Below, piece by piece: positions 8,012 through 16,852 of a stretch of DNA of 64,000 nucleotides. Position 1 is the first letter of the stretch; each line of letters opens with the position of its first letter. The position numbers were made by a program, and so were the translations under genes. The DNA comes from Shinella sp. CPCC 101442 (GTDB taxonomy: Bacteria > Pseudomonadota > Alphaproteobacteria > Rhizobiales > Rhizobiaceae), in NCBI RefSeq assembly GCF_024704725.1, contig NZ_JALIQS010000006.1, positions 248,001 through 312,000 on the forward strand, given 5' to 3'. The notes under the pieces are model-generated. The model was not told the origin of the DNA. It ran no database searches and worked only from the letters and a program-made list of their open reading frames with translations.

Positions 8012-9574
8012 ATGGCGATTGTTCCGGAGACGCTGACGCGGCGTTCTTTCCTTCTGACCGCAGGGGCCGGCGCGCTTGCGACGTCCTCGGCGCTGGCGGT
8101 GCCCTATTATGCGCGGCGTCATGGCAGCCCGGTCTTTTCCCACGGTGTGCAGTCGGGCGATGTCGATTGTTCGTCCGGCATGGTCTGGGCGCGGGTCGAC
8201 CGGCCGGCCGAGGTGACGCTGGAATATTCGACCACCGAGAGTTTTCTCGATGCGGCACGCCTGCCGTTGCAGAAAGCGACGATGGGCACGGACAACACCG
8301 TCAAGGCGATGCTGCAGGGCCTGCTGCCGGACCAGGATATTTTCTATCGTTTCACCGCAAGCGATCCCTATTCCAGCCATCTGATCTCCGAGCCGGTCGT
8401 CGGACGCTTCCGAACGGCGCCGATGCGCAAGCGCTCGGTGCGTTTCGTCTGGTCTGGCGATACGGCAGGCCAAGGCTGGGGCATCGACGATGTCGGCATG
8501 AAGACCTATTCGACCATGCTGCGCCACGAGCCGGATTTCTTCATCCATTCCGGCGATACCGTCTATGCCGACGGCCCGATCCCGGACGAAATTCCGCTGC
8601 GCGACGGCGGCGTGTGGAAGAACCGCATCGTGACCGACGAAAAACGCAGCGTGGCGCGCACGCTGGAAGAATTTCGCGGCCAGTGGAAATACAATCTGCT
8701 CGACGACCACCTGCTGTCCTTCAACACCCAGTGCCCGACCTTCTTCCAGTGGGACGACCATGAGGTTTTGAACAACTGGTCGGAATCGAGCGACCTGACC
8801 GGCGATCGGCGCTATCCGGACAAGGATATCGGTGTCTACGAGGAGCGTGCGCGGCGTGCCTTCCATGAAATGACGCCAATCCGCTATTTTCCCACCGAGC
8901 CCGGCCGCATCTTCCGCAAGGTCGCCTATGGCCCGCTGCTCGATGTGTTCTTCGTCGACCTGCGCTCCTATCGCAGTCCCAACCGGGGTGGCACGGAAAA
9001 CGGCCTGTTCGGCTGGCGGCAGGCGGACTGGCTGCGCCGAGAGCTGGCCGCCTCTCAAGCCGTCTGGAAGGTCATCGCCTGCGACATGCCGCTCGGCCTC
9101 GTCATCTGGGACGATTATGCCAACAGCCTTGGTTATGAGGGGGTTGCGGACGGTCTCAACGGTCCGCCGGCGGCGCGCGAGCGCGAAATCGCCGACCTGC
9201 TTTCCTTCATGCGGGAGAATGCGATCCACAATGTCGTCTGGCTGACGGCGGACGTGCACTACACCGCCGCGCACCACTACGACCCGTCGCGCGCAAAATT
9301 CCAGGAGTTCAATCCGTTCTGGGAATTCGTCTCCGGGCCGCTGCATTCTGGAACCTATGGGCCGAAGCCGCTCGACATGACCTTCGGGCCGGAAGTCCGC
9401 TTCATCAAGTCTTCGGCGGGCGGTATCGACAGCAATCTGCCGCCCTCCGCCGGCCTGCAATTCTTCGGTCTGGTTGACATCAACGGGTCGAGCGAGGAGA
9501 TGACCGTGCGGCTGATGGACCGGGAGGATCAGGAGCTTTGGCGCGTCGTGCTGCCGCCCGTGCGTTCATCATGA
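8012..9574 (+). CDS. phoD: PhoD-family alkaline phosphatase, Tat-exported
   Basis: Secreted phosphodiesterase/phosphomonoesterase that releases phosphate from organic phosphates, normally a calcium-iron enzyme. The N-terminus is a twin-arginine signal (TLTRRSFLLTAGAG, Arg pair at 10-11), so it is exported folded through Tat. Metal-site motifs of the PhoD family follow: SGDTA, HSGDTVYADGPI, WDDHEVLNNW and WLTADVHYTAAHHY. Its 520 residues are normal for the family. GGAGG lies at 8003-8007, 4 bases before the ATG. It is a single gene between dcp and typA. The Pho-box-like repeats upstream suggest induction when phosphate is low. Confidence 0.93.
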   Translation: MAIVPETLTRRSFLLTAGAGALATSSALAVPYYARRHGSPVFSHGVQSGDVDCSSGMVWARVDRPAEVTLEYSTTESFLDAARLPLQKATMGTDNTVKAMLQGLLPDQDIFYRFTASDPYSSHLISEPVVGRFRTAPMRKRSVRFVWSGDTAGQGWGIDDVGMKTYSTMLRHEPDFFIHSGDTVYADGPIPDEIPLRDGGVWKNRIVTDEKRSVARTLEEFRGQWKYNLLDDHLLSFNTQCPTFFQWDDHEVLNNWSESSDLTGDRRYPDKDIGVYEERARRAFHEMTPIRYFPTEPGRIFRKVAYGPLLDVFFVDLRSYRSPNRGGTENGLFGWRQADWLRRELAASQAVWKVIACDMPLGLVIWDDYANSLGYEGVADGLNGPPAAREREIADLLSFMRENAIHNVVWLTADVHYTAAHHYDPSRAKFQEFNPFWEFVSGPLHSGTYGPKPLDMTFGPEVRFIKSSAGGIDSNLPPSAGLQFFGLVDINGSSEEMTVRLMDREDQELWRVVLPPVRSS

Positions 9575-9708
9575 TGCGAAGCCCTGCGCCATCGGAGCAA
9601 CAGAGTTGCGGTCCGCCCCTTTCGCATTTGCGGAAAAACATGTAAGAGCCCGGCCATTGAAGACGGCGCCCTCATACCCTGCGCGCCCCGAACCTCAGAG
9701 ATTAAACC

Positions 9709-11535
9709 ATGTCTATCCGCAATATCGCGATTATCGCGCACGTCGACCATGGCAAGACCACGCTCGTTGACGAGCTTCTCAAGCAGTCCGGTTCGTTCCG
9801 TGAAAACCAGCGCGTCGCCGAGCGCGTGATGGACTCCAACGACATCGAAAAAGAACGCGGCATCACCATTCTCGCCAAGGCGACCTCGGTGGAGTGGAAG
9901 GGTGTTCGCATCAACATCGTCGACACCCCCGGCCACGCCGACTTCGGCGGCGAAGTCGAGCGTATCCTCTCGATGGTGGACGGCGCGATCGTTCTCGTCG
10001 ATTCGTCTGAAGGCCCGATGCCGCAGACCAAGTTCGTGGTCGGCAAGGCGCTCAAGGTCGGCCTGAAGCCGATCGTCGCGATCAACAAGATCGACCGCCC
10101 GGACGGCCGTCACGAGGAAGTGCTGAACGAGGTCTTCGACCTCTTCGCCAATCTCGACGCCACCGACGAACAGCTCGACTTCCCGATCCTCTACGGTTCG
10201 GGCCGCAACGGCTGGATGAACGTCAATCCGGAAGGCCCGCAGGACGAAGGCATGGCGCCGCTGCTCGATCTCGTGCTGAAGCACGTGCCGGAGCCGACGG
10301 TTGCCGACGGTCCGTTCCGTCTGATCGGCACGATCCTCGAAGCCAACCCCTTCCTCGGCCGCATCATCACCGGCCGCATCCATTCCGGCTCGATCAAGCC
10401 GAACCAGGCCGTCAAGGTTCTCGGCCAGGACGGCAAGCTCATCGAAACCGGCCGTATCTCGAAGATTCTCGCCTTCCGCGGCATCGAGCGCACGGCGATC
10501 GACGAAGCCCATGCGGGCGACATCGTCGCCATCGCCGGCCTTTCCAAGGGCACGGTTGCCGACACGTTCTGCGATCCGGCGGTCACCGAGGCCATGACGG
10601 CGCAGCCGATCGACCCGCCGACCGTCACCATGTCCTTCATCGTCAACGACAGCCCGCTCGCCGGTACCGAGGGCGACAAGGTGACGAGCCGCGTCATCCG
10701 CGACCGTCTGTTCAAGGAAGCCGAAGGCAATGTCGCGCTGAAGATCGAAGAGGCCGAAGGCAAGGATTCGTTCTACGTCTCCGGCCGCGGCGAACTTCAG
10801 CTTGCCGTTCTGATCGAGACCATGCGTCGCGAAGGTTTTGAGCTTGCCGTGTCGCGTCCGCGCGTCGTCATGCACAAGGACGAGAACGGCACCACCATGG
10901 AGCCGATCGAAGAAGTCGTCGTCGACGTCGACGAAGAGCATTCTGGCATCGTCGTGCAGAAGATGTCAGAGCGCAAGGCCGAGATGACGGAGCTTCGTCC
11001 GTCGGGCGGCAACCGTGTTCGCCTGAAGTTCCTGGCGCCGACCCGCGGCCTGATCGGCTACCAGTCGGAACTCCTGACCGACACGCGCGGCACGGCTGTC
11101 ATGAACCGCCTGTTCCACGACTACCAGCCCTTCAAGGGCGCCATCGGTGGTCGCGTCAACGGCGTTCTGCTGTCGAACGCTTCGGGCGAAGCCGTCGCCT
11201 ATGCCATGTTCAACCTCGAAGACCGCGGCCCGATGATCATCGAGCCGGGCGAAAAGGTCTATGCGGGCATGATCATTGGCATCCACTCGCGCGACAACGA
11301 CCTCGAGGTCAACGTGCTCAAGGGCAAGCAGCTCACCAACATCCGCGCCGCCGGCAAGGATGAAGCGGTGAAGCTGACCCCGCCGATCCGCATGACGCTC
11401 GACCGCGCGCTGTCGTGGATCCAGGACGACGAACTGATGGAAGTGACGCCGAAGTCGATCCGTCTGCGCAAGATGTTCCTCGACGCCAACGACCGCAAGC
11501 GATTCGACAAGCAGCGTGCGGCCGGCGCCGCCTAA
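9709..11535 (+). CDS. typA: Ribosome-associated GTPase TypA/BipA
   Basis: Translational GTPase of the EF-G family that acts on the ribosome and helps 50S assembly and stress or low-temperature growth. It has 608 residues, the standard length. The G1 motif AHVDHGKT is at residues 10-17, the G3 DTPGHADF near 70, and G4 NKID near 127. The C-terminal half has the EF-G-like domains III and V and the TypA-specific C-terminal domain ([16 protein letters not shown]). The gene stands alone and is closed by a strong terminator. Its ribosome site is poor (CAGAG), so the start rests on the conserved N-terminus. Confidence 0.97.
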   Translation: MSIRNIAIIAHVDHGKTTLVDELLKQSGSFRENQRVAERVMDSNDIEKERGITILAKATSVEWKGVRINIVDTPGHADFGGEVERILSMVDGAIVLVDSSEGPMPQTKFVVGKALKVGLKPIVAINKIDRPDGRHEEVLNEVFDLFANLDATDEQLDFPILYGSGRNGWMNVNPEGPQDEGMAPLLDLVLKHVPEPTVADGPFRLIGTILEANPFLGRIITGRIHSGSIKPNQAVKVLGQDGKLIETGRISKILAFRGIERTAIDEAHAGDIVAIAGLSKGTVADTFCDPAVTEAMTAQPIDPPTVTMSFIVNDSPLAGTEGDKVTSRVIRDRLFKEAEGNVALKIEEAEGKDSFYVSGRGELQLAVLIETMRREGFELAVSRPRVVMHKDENGTTMEPIEEVVVDVDEEHSGIVVQKMSERKAEMTELRPSGGNRVRLKFLAPTRGLIGYQSELLTDTRGTAVMNRLFHDYQPFKGAIGGRVNGVLLSNASGEAVAYAMFNLEDRGPMIIEPGEKVYAGMIIGIHSRDNDLEVNVLKGKQLTNIRAAGKDEAVKLTPPIRMTLDRALSWIQDDELMEVTPKSIRLRKMFLDANDRKRFDKQRAAGAA

Positions 11536-11564
11536 GCGCGTCTTCCCGAAACGGGACAATAGTG

Positions 11565-11592
11565 AACCCCGGTCGCAAGGCCGGGGTTTTTC
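11565..11592 (+). terminator. Rho-independent terminator after typA
   Basis: AACCCCGG (11565-11572) pairs with CCGGGGTT (11581-11588), extended inward by two weaker pairs around a GCAA loop, and runs straight into a T-tract. It starts 30 bp after the stop. Confidence 0.92.
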
Positions 11593-11628
11593 ATGTGTGT
11601 GCCATCGTTTTACGACTTGTGACGTTTG

Positions 11629-11643
11629 TTAAAAAAGCGTTAA
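11629..11643 (+). promoter_or_regulatory. Exact CtrA-type box TTAA-N7-TTAA
   Basis: TTAA at 11629-11632 and at 11640-11643 with a 7-bp spacer, the full consensus for the alphaproteobacterial cell-cycle regulator CtrA. It lies about 100 bp before the GNAT gene. Confidence 0.4.
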
Positions 11644-11741
11644 CTTTTCCGGGTGCCATCCGGAACACGCCTGTGGGCAATGGAGGCCTTCGTGTAGGCG
11701 CGGGATTCCGGTGGAATCGGTGCGGGAATAAGAGTGGTGTT

Positions 11742-12248
11742 ATGAAGACACTGTCGATCGATGTGCGGCGCGCCGAGCCGCAGGACGCGCGCGCGATATC
11801 CGAGACGCATCGGGTATCGTGGCTGCAGGCCTATGGCGGCCTCATTCCGCATATCCCGCTCAACCAGATGGTCGACCGCCGCAACGAGACCTGGTGGCGC
11901 AAGGCGACGCGCGGCCCCGCGACGCTGCTCGTGCTCGATGTCGCCGGCACGGTGGCCGGTTACGCCACGCTCGGCCTCAACCGCGCCCGCGCGCTGCCGC
12001 AGGAAGGCGAGATCTACGAACTCTACCTGAGGCCCGAATACCAGGGCATCGGTCTTGGCCGGCAGCTGTTCGGCGAAGGGCAGCGGCTTTTGAAGTCGCT
12101 CGGCTGCAATGGCATGATCGCCTGGTGCCTGGAGGACAGCGAACACGCCGACCGCTTCTTCCGCTCGGCCGGTGGACGCGACATTGCGGAGGGCATGGAG
12201 AATTTCGGCGACAAGGAATTGAAGAAGGTCGGCTTCGTCTGGCCTTGA
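11742..12248 (+). CDS. GNAT-family N-acetyltransferase
   Basis: A 168-residue acetyl-CoA-dependent acetyltransferase of unknown substrate. The GNAT fold is recognised from the opening RRAEPQDARAISETHRVSW, a central strand (LLVLDVAGTVAGYATLGL), and the acetyl-CoA loop YLRPEYQGIGLGRQLF with the Q/R-x-x-G-x-G/A pattern around residues 100-110. The start at 11742 follows a 200-bp spacer; a longer frame running back into typA is a shadow. It converges on the next gene with only 10 bp between stop codons. Some relatives modify small molecules such as amines, others proteins; context gives no hint. Confidence 0.82.
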   Translation: MKTLSIDVRRAEPQDARAISETHRVSWLQAYGGLIPHIPLNQMVDRRNETWWRKATRGPATLLVLDVAGTVAGYATLGLNRARALPQEGEIYELYLRPEYQGIGLGRQLFGEGQRLLKSLGCNGMIAWCLEDSEHADRFFRSAGGRDIAEGMENFGDKELKKVGFVWP

Positions 12249-12258
12249 GGCTTTCCAC

Positions 12259-12873
12259 TTACTCCACCATGTCAGGCAACGTGCGTGACGGCTCGCCTGC
12301 CAGCTTTCCCCGTTTGCCATGCCATTGCGGCCCGCTCGTGCCGCAGACGAAGCCGGCGGCTTCTTCATCCGCCACCATGCGGGCGCGCGTGTTGGCATCC
12401 TTGTTCTCAAGCGCATCGACATAGCCGACGACGCAGCTCACCGGATTGGCCTTCGTGGCGACCGTGGAGACGACGAGAACCTGGCCTGTCCTGGAATTGG
12501 CTTCGCCCGTCGTTTCCGGATCGGCGATGAACCAGCGCACGATGGTGCCGAGCGGTGCGCCGTCCGCGCCAAGCCGCCATTCGATCTTGGCGCCCGTGTG
12601 ATTGAACGGCCCGAAGGTCTCGAAGGCTTCGTCGAGATAGGCCTTGCTGACCGGGCCATAGGCAATGCTCTGCCGAAGGTCGCCTTCCTTGAAGTAGACG
12701 GGGAGATCCTTGTAGCCGGCGCATCGCAGGCTGACGCTCGCGCCTTCCTCCACTTGCGACAGCGTCTTGCAGGCATCGAGGTCGCGCTCCGTATAGACGC
12801 TCTCGTTGGCCTGCGCGGCGACGGCCGTCGAGGCGGCGAGGGCGGTGGAAAGAAGAAGGGGTATCAGGCGCAT
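12259..12873 (-). CDS. Secreted protein of unknown function
   Basis: Not recognised. The 204-residue product has a clear signal peptide (MRLIPLLLSTALAASTAVAAQA, cleavage near residue 22). The mature part contains several Cys (for example near ACKTL, LRCAGY, VSCVVGY and FVCG), which could form disulfides in the periplasm. No catalytic motif stands out. The start at 12873 is chosen because GGAGGA lies 7 bases upstream on the minus strand and the signal starts there; the longer frame adds 34 unlike residues. It is convergent with the GNAT gene and divergent from ppa. Confidence 0.7.
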   Translation of the reverse strand: MRLIPLLLSTALAASTAVAAQANESVYTERDLDACKTLSQVEEGASVSLRCAGYKDLPVYFKEGDLRQSIAYGPVSKAYLDEAFETFGPFNHTGAKIEWRLGADGAPLGTIVRWFIADPETTGEANSRTGQVLVVSTVATKANPVSCVVGYVDALENKDANTRARMVADEEAAGFVCGTSGPQWHGKRGKLAGEPSRTLPDMVE

Positions 12874-12998
12874 GGAACGGTCCTCCGGTCGGAAGGAAGA
12901 CGGCACATCCGGCCTGTCTATTCGAAAGTCATGTTGCGCCGCAGCGGGATTCGCTTTAGGAAGCCCGAAAATCACTGTATCTCACTGAGGGAGCCCCC

Positions 12999-13532
12999 AT
13001 GCGTATCGATGCGATTTCCGTTGGCAAGAATCCGCCTGAAGACGTGAACGTCATTGTCGAGGTGCCGGTCGGCGGCCACCCGATCAAGTACGAAATGGAC
13101 AAGGAAGCCGGCGCACTCGTCGTCGACCGTTTCCTCTACACGCCGATGACCTATCCGGGTAACTACGGCTTCGTGCCGCACACGCTTTCGGAAGACGGCG
13201 ACCCGATCGACGTTCTGATCGCCAATACCCGTCCGCTCGTGCCGGGCTGTGTGATCAATGTGCGCCCGATCGGCGTTCTGGTCATGGAAGACGACGGCGG
13301 CAAGGACGAGAAGATCATCGCCGTGCCGGTGCCGAAGCTGACGCGCCGCTACGACAAGGTCGAGAACTACACCGACCTGCCGGAGATCACGCTCAAGCAG
13401 ATCGAGCACTTCTTCACGCACTACAAGGACCTGGAGCCCGGCAAGTGGGTGAAGATCGCCGGCTGGCAGGATGTCACCGTTGCCAAGAAGATGATCCTGG
13501 AAGCCGTCGAACGCTACAACGCATCGAAATAA
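12999..13532 (+). CDS. ppa: Inorganic pyrophosphatase
   Basis: Cytoplasmic, Mg-dependent family I enzyme that hydrolyses pyrophosphate from biosynthetic reactions. The 177 residues match the bacterial form. The active-site acids lie in the DGDPIDVLI signature around residue 66, with the conserved KYEMDKE and YPGNYGFVP segments before it and DEKIIAVP after it. The gene is alone, has its ATG after a GAGGGAG ribosome site, and is followed by a shared terminator. A housekeeping role is well supported. Confidence 0.97.
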   Translation: MRIDAISVGKNPPEDVNVIVEVPVGGHPIKYEMDKEAGALVVDRFLYTPMTYPGNYGFVPHTLSEDGDPIDVLIANTRPLVPGCVINVRPIGVLVMEDDGGKDEKIIAVPVPKLTRRYDKVENYTDLPEITLKQIEHFFTHYKDLEPGKWVKIAGWQDVTVAKKMILEAVERYNASK

Positions 13533-13563
13533 GCGCAAGCGCGCTTTCGGGCCTGAAAACAGC

Positions 13564-13598
13564 ATCCTCCGGGTCGCCAGCGATCCGGAGGATTTTTT
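13564..13598. terminator. Terminator shared by ppa and yggT
   Basis: ATCCTCCGG (13564-13572) pairs with CCGGAGGAT (13585-13593) and is followed by TTTTT on the plus strand. It sits in the gap between the convergent ppa and YggT genes. Confidence 0.85.
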
Positions 13599-13613
13599 AT
13601 GCTGAAGCGATGG

Positions 13614-13904
13614 TCACAGAACGGCAGGCGCCAGAACCGTGCGGATGATCTGTTCGAGGAAGAACAGGATGACGAGCACGACGAGCGGCGACAGATCGAC
13701 GCCGCCGAAATTCGGCAGGACGCGGCGGATCGGGCGATAGATCGGTTCGGTCAGCTGGTAGAGCGAGCGGCCGATGGTCGCGATCACCTGATTGTTCGCG
13801 TTGATGACATTGAAAGCGTAGAGCCAGGAAAAGATCGCCGAGGCGATGACCAGGAACCATGCGATGCTGATGATGAACAATAGGGTGTTGATGACCGCTA
13901 TCAT
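13614..13904 (-). CDS. YggT-family membrane protein
   Basis: A 96-residue inner-membrane protein with two hydrophobic spans, about residues 4-28 and 71-90, separated by a polar loop (NANNQVIATIGRSLYQLTEPIYRPIRRVLP). The loop motif PIYRPIRRVLPNFGGVDLSPLV is characteristic of the YggT family. YggT proteins are linked to division-plane or osmotic functions in other bacteria, but the role is not established. The start at 13904 is chosen for GGAG six bases upstream; an alternative Met at 13934 adds ten residues without a ribosome site. Confidence 0.88.
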   Translation of the reverse strand: MIAVINTLLFIISIAWFLVIASAIFSWLYAFNVINANNQVIATIGRSLYQLTEPIYRPIRRVLPNFGGVDLSPLVVLVILFFLEQIIRTVLAPAVL

Positions 13905-14002
13905 TGACGTCTCCAATTGGTTTCGTCCCGACATGTAGCCATTGCCGGCCCCGCCAGCAAGGCCGGCGCCGGACAGTGCGGCAACATGTTTAATGTTGGG
14001 GC

Positions 14003-14719
14003 TCAGGCTTCCTGAAAAATGCGGTCGAGGAAGGATGTCATCCAGAGACGCAGCGCCGTGTCGTGCAGCAGGCGTCCGTCGAGATGCAGGCTGCCGATCT
14101 GGGCGCCCGGCAGTTCGAAGCGATGCGCGCCGCGCACGACCCAGCGGTGCATCATGGCCAGCGTCAGTTCACCATGGAACTGGATGCCCCAGGCATTGTC
14201 GCCATAGCGGAAGGCCTGGTTTTCGTAGTGGTGGCCGGTGGCAAGCAGCGTTGCGCCGACCGGAAGATCAAAACCTTCCCGGTGGAACTGGTAGACCATA
14301 TCGGGCCAGGGCATCAGCGCCGTCCCGGCCTCGGTCGCCTGCAGGGGATACCAGCCGATCTCGGTCCAGCCCTCCGTGTGCCCGAAAACCGTGCCGCCGA
14401 GATTTTTCACGAGCATCTGCGCGCCGAGACAGATGCCGAGAAAGGGGCGGTTCTCCTTGAGCGGGACGTGCAGCCAGTCGATTTCCTCGCGCATATAGGG
14501 CTCGTCGTCATTGGCGCTCATCGGCCCGCCGAAGACGACGGCGCCGGCATGCTGCTCCAGCGTTGCCGGCAGGGGATCGCCGAGCACGGGGCGGCGAATG
14601 TCGAGTGCATGACCCATCTGCTGCAGGATCTGGCCGACACGCCCGGGGCTGGACGTCTCCTGATGCAGCACGATCAGGACCGGGCGTTTGGTGCGCGGCT
14701 TGTGTGGGAAATCGAGCAT
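14003..14719 (-). CDS. Class I glutamine amidotransferase-like protein
   Basis: A 238-residue GATase1-fold protein related to GMP-synthase-like amidotransferases (the YfeJ/guaA-like group). The nucleophilic Cys is C97 in GICLGAQM, and the rest of the triad is H182 and E184 in GIQFHGEL. Such stand-alone proteins act on glutamine or related gamma-glutamyl substrates; the true partner or substrate is not readable. The start follows the end of the TerB-like gene with only 3 bp between stop and start. They form a two-gene unit on the minus strand. Confidence 0.85.
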   Translation of the reverse strand: MLDFPHKPRTKRPVLIVLHQETSSPGRVGQILQQMGHALDIRRPVLGDPLPATLEQHAGAVVFGGPMSANDDEPYMREEIDWLHVPLKENRPFLGICLGAQMLVKNLGGTVFGHTEGWTEIGWYPLQATEAGTALMPWPDMVYQFHREGFDLPVGATLLATGHHYENQAFRYGDNAWGIQFHGELTLAMMHRWVVRGAHRFELPGAQIGSLHLDGRLLHDTALRLWMTSFLDRIFQEA

Positions 14720-14722
14720 GGC

Positions 14723-15211
14723 TCAGACCTCGTCCGGCTCCTGCTTTCCGGCCGACGCGCCCACACGCTCGGCCACTTCCTGCCGTTTCATGATGCGCTC
14801 CCGGCCGGAGACGCCGAGCAGGTCGGCGATGCGCCAGATGGCATGGTCCTCCATTTCGCTGCGCTCGCCATCCGCATAGACGATTTCCCAGAGCAGACCG
14901 ATGAGGCCGACGCGCTGTTCTTCCGAGAGCTCGCGCTTCAGCTCGGAGGTAAAGCGGAAGAAATCGATCGCCTCGCTCTCCGCGTCGGCGCCGGCATCGA
15001 CCAGCGCCTCCAGTTCCTTTTCGTCGACGCTGTAGAGCTCCTTGAAATGGTCGCGCAACGCCTTCTTCTCGATATCCAGCACCTTGCCATCCGCTTCCAT
15101 CACCTGGATGCAGAGGGCCATGACCGCGACCCGCGGATCGTCGGCGGCGAAGGACGGTTTGCTGTCGCCACCGGAAAGGCTCGCCAGAAACTGCTGCAAG
15201 CGTTCAAACAT
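14723..15211 (-). CDS. TerB-like (tellurite resistance B) family protein
   Basis: A 162-residue helical protein with the TerB/co-chaperone (DjlA-type) fold: two acidic helical repeats, VMALCIQVMEADGKVLDIEK and IGLLWEIVYADGERSEMEDH, each with the ADG turn that can bind a metal. The C-terminal tail (AERVGASAGKQEPDEV) is polar and probably disordered. A metal-linked or stress role is suggested by family only; the other ter genes are absent here. It precedes the amidotransferase gene and follows hemY by 29 bp, so it may be the distal part of the heme operon. Confidence 0.8.
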   Translation of the reverse strand: MFERLQQFLASLSGGDSKPSFAADDPRVAVMALCIQVMEADGKVLDIEKKALRDHFKELYSVDEKELEALVDAGADAESEAIDFFRFTSELKRELSEEQRVGLIGLLWEIVYADGERSEMEDHAIWRIADLLGVSGRERIMKRQEVAERVGASAGKQEPDEV

Positions 15212-15240
15212 CGATATTTAAGCCCCGTTCCCTCAAGCTT

Positions 15241-16839
15241 TCAGAACAGTCTGAAGCCGCTTGTGCCGTCCCGTTTCACAGCCGCGCCGTCCTTGACACC
15301 CGGGTCGTCCGGCATGCCAAAGAAAGGACGCTCCTCATTCTCTGCCGGTGCTGTTTGCTTGGCAGTCTCCACCTTGGCAGGGATCGGTTCGACGACCGCC
15401 GTCACCACGACGGGTTTTTCGACCGGCGTCTTCTCTGCCTTGACCACCTCTTCGATCCTGACGGCTGGCTTCGCCTCGATGGCGAGCGGCGGCAGGGTAC
15501 GGATCGCCTCGTCGACGGCGTCCGTCGAACCCTCCTCGACGGGTCCTTCCAGCGCGCTGACGGGTGTCTTCCATTCGAAGGCGTCGAGACGGCCGGTAAC
15601 AGGCGAGATGGCGCGCCATTCCGGCGCGGTAATGCCGTCGGCGGTCCAGGCGGGATCGCGCGGGGCCTTCAGCGCCTGGTTCATCCAATGGCGGATGCGG
15701 CCCTGGTCGCCGGTCTCGGCATCCTCGATATCGGCCAGCAGCAGGAAGGCGCTTTCGCGCGGCGACAGGCGTGCGGCGGCCTCGGCCTTTGCACGGGCAA
15801 GCGTGAAGTTCCGGGTTTCCAAAGCCGCTTCCGCAACGGCATAGAGCGCCTCGGCATTGTTCGGACGCAGTGCTTCCAGCTTTTCCGCCCGCTTTAGCCG
15901 GTCGGCGGCCGAATCGCCGCTGCGGGCACGGACATAGAGTTTTGCCACGTCGCCATGTGCCGTCGTCTTCCAGAGCCTTTCCAGGATGGAGGCGGCCTTG
16001 CGCAGATTGTCTTCACGCAGATAGGCCCTGGCCTCGATAAGCCCTGCCGGCACGAAATTCTCGTCGAGCTTCAGCGCCTGGTGCGCATCGTCGCGCGCAC
16101 CCTTCGGGTCCGCGTCGAGCCTGGCGCTGGCACGGGCGGTGAGGAGAACGGCCTTGCGGCGGGCATAGGCCTTCTTCTCTTCGGCCGAACCGGAGCGGCC
16201 GTCGCCGAGCAGTTTCAGCGCTTCGTCCCAGTCGCCGGCCTCCGAACGGTATTCGAGGGCCGCTTCCGTCGCCCAGGGCAGCTGCGGCGCCTTTTCGGCG
16301 GCACGTTCGGCATATTGCCTGGCGGCTTCATTGGCGCCGAGGCGACGGGCTTCGAGATAGAGGCCGCGCAGGCCAAGCTCCCGTGTCTCCGGGTCGTCCG
16401 CCATCAACTCGAACTTCTTGCGCGCATCGTCGTAACGGCCCTCGATCATGGCGGCCTGCGCTTCGAGCAGATGGATGAGGGGTTCCTGATCCGCGCTGAG
16501 GAGGCCCTTGGTGCGGCCGAGCATTTTGCGAGCACCTGCGGCGTCGCCGGCGCCGGCGGCGATCAGGCCGGTCGAGAGCGCCTGATAACCGCGATCGCGC
16601 TTGCGGGCGCGAAAATAGCGCTGGATCGAGTGCGGCGAGGTCCAGACGACACGCACGATCCACCAGGAAAGCATCACGGCGGCGATCAGCGAGACGACCA
16701 GCGTGGCGGCGACCATCAGGCTCATGTCGGCGCGCTGGCCCTGCCAGATGATGGAGAGTTCGCCGGGACGGTCGGCAAGCCAGGCAAAACCGGCGGCGAG
16801 GGCGAGAACGAAGAGGGCGAAGACCAGAATGCGAATCAT
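15241..16839 (-). CDS. hemY: Heme biosynthesis HemY-like TPR membrane protein
   Basis: A 532-residue inner-membrane protein with two N-terminal spans (about residues 1-22 and 38-64), the HemY_N region, and then a long helical tetratricopeptide-type domain in the cytoplasm or periplasm. The tail (from about residue 450) is low in complexity and rich in Val, Glu, Lys and Pro. HemY of this type is a late heme-pathway assembly factor, not the flavin oxidase of the same name. The start at 16839 is chosen for the GGAG ribosome site; a longer frame runs into the upstream gene. It follows the Mic60-like gene by 13 bp. Confidence 0.85.
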   Translation of the reverse strand: MIRILVFALFVLALAAGFAWLADRPGELSIIWQGQRADMSLMVAATLVVSLIAAVMLSWWIVRVVWTSPHSIQRYFRARKRDRGYQALSTGLIAAGAGDAAGARKMLGRTKGLLSADQEPLIHLLEAQAAMIEGRYDDARKKFELMADDPETRELGLRGLYLEARRLGANEAARQYAERAAEKAPQLPWATEAALEYRSEAGDWDEALKLLGDGRSGSAEEKKAYARRKAVLLTARASARLDADPKGARDDAHQALKLDENFVPAGLIEARAYLREDNLRKAASILERLWKTTAHGDVAKLYVRARSGDSAADRLKRAEKLEALRPNNAEALYAVAEAALETRNFTLARAKAEAAARLSPRESAFLLLADIEDAETGDQGRIRHWMNQALKAPRDPAWTADGITAPEWRAISPVTGRLDAFEWKTPVSALEGPVEEGSTDAVDEAIRTLPPLAIEAKPAVRIEEVVKAEKTPVEKPVVVTAVVEPIPAKVETAKQTAPAENEERPFFGMPDDPGVKDGAAVKRDGTSGFRLF

Positions 16840-16852
16840 GAAGCCGTTCTCC

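Noticed and set aside
14723-15211. TerB-like and TerC-like genes as a tellurite-resistance operon
   Set aside because: They are 9 kb apart on the chromosome with no other ter genes, and both families have broad housekeeping members.
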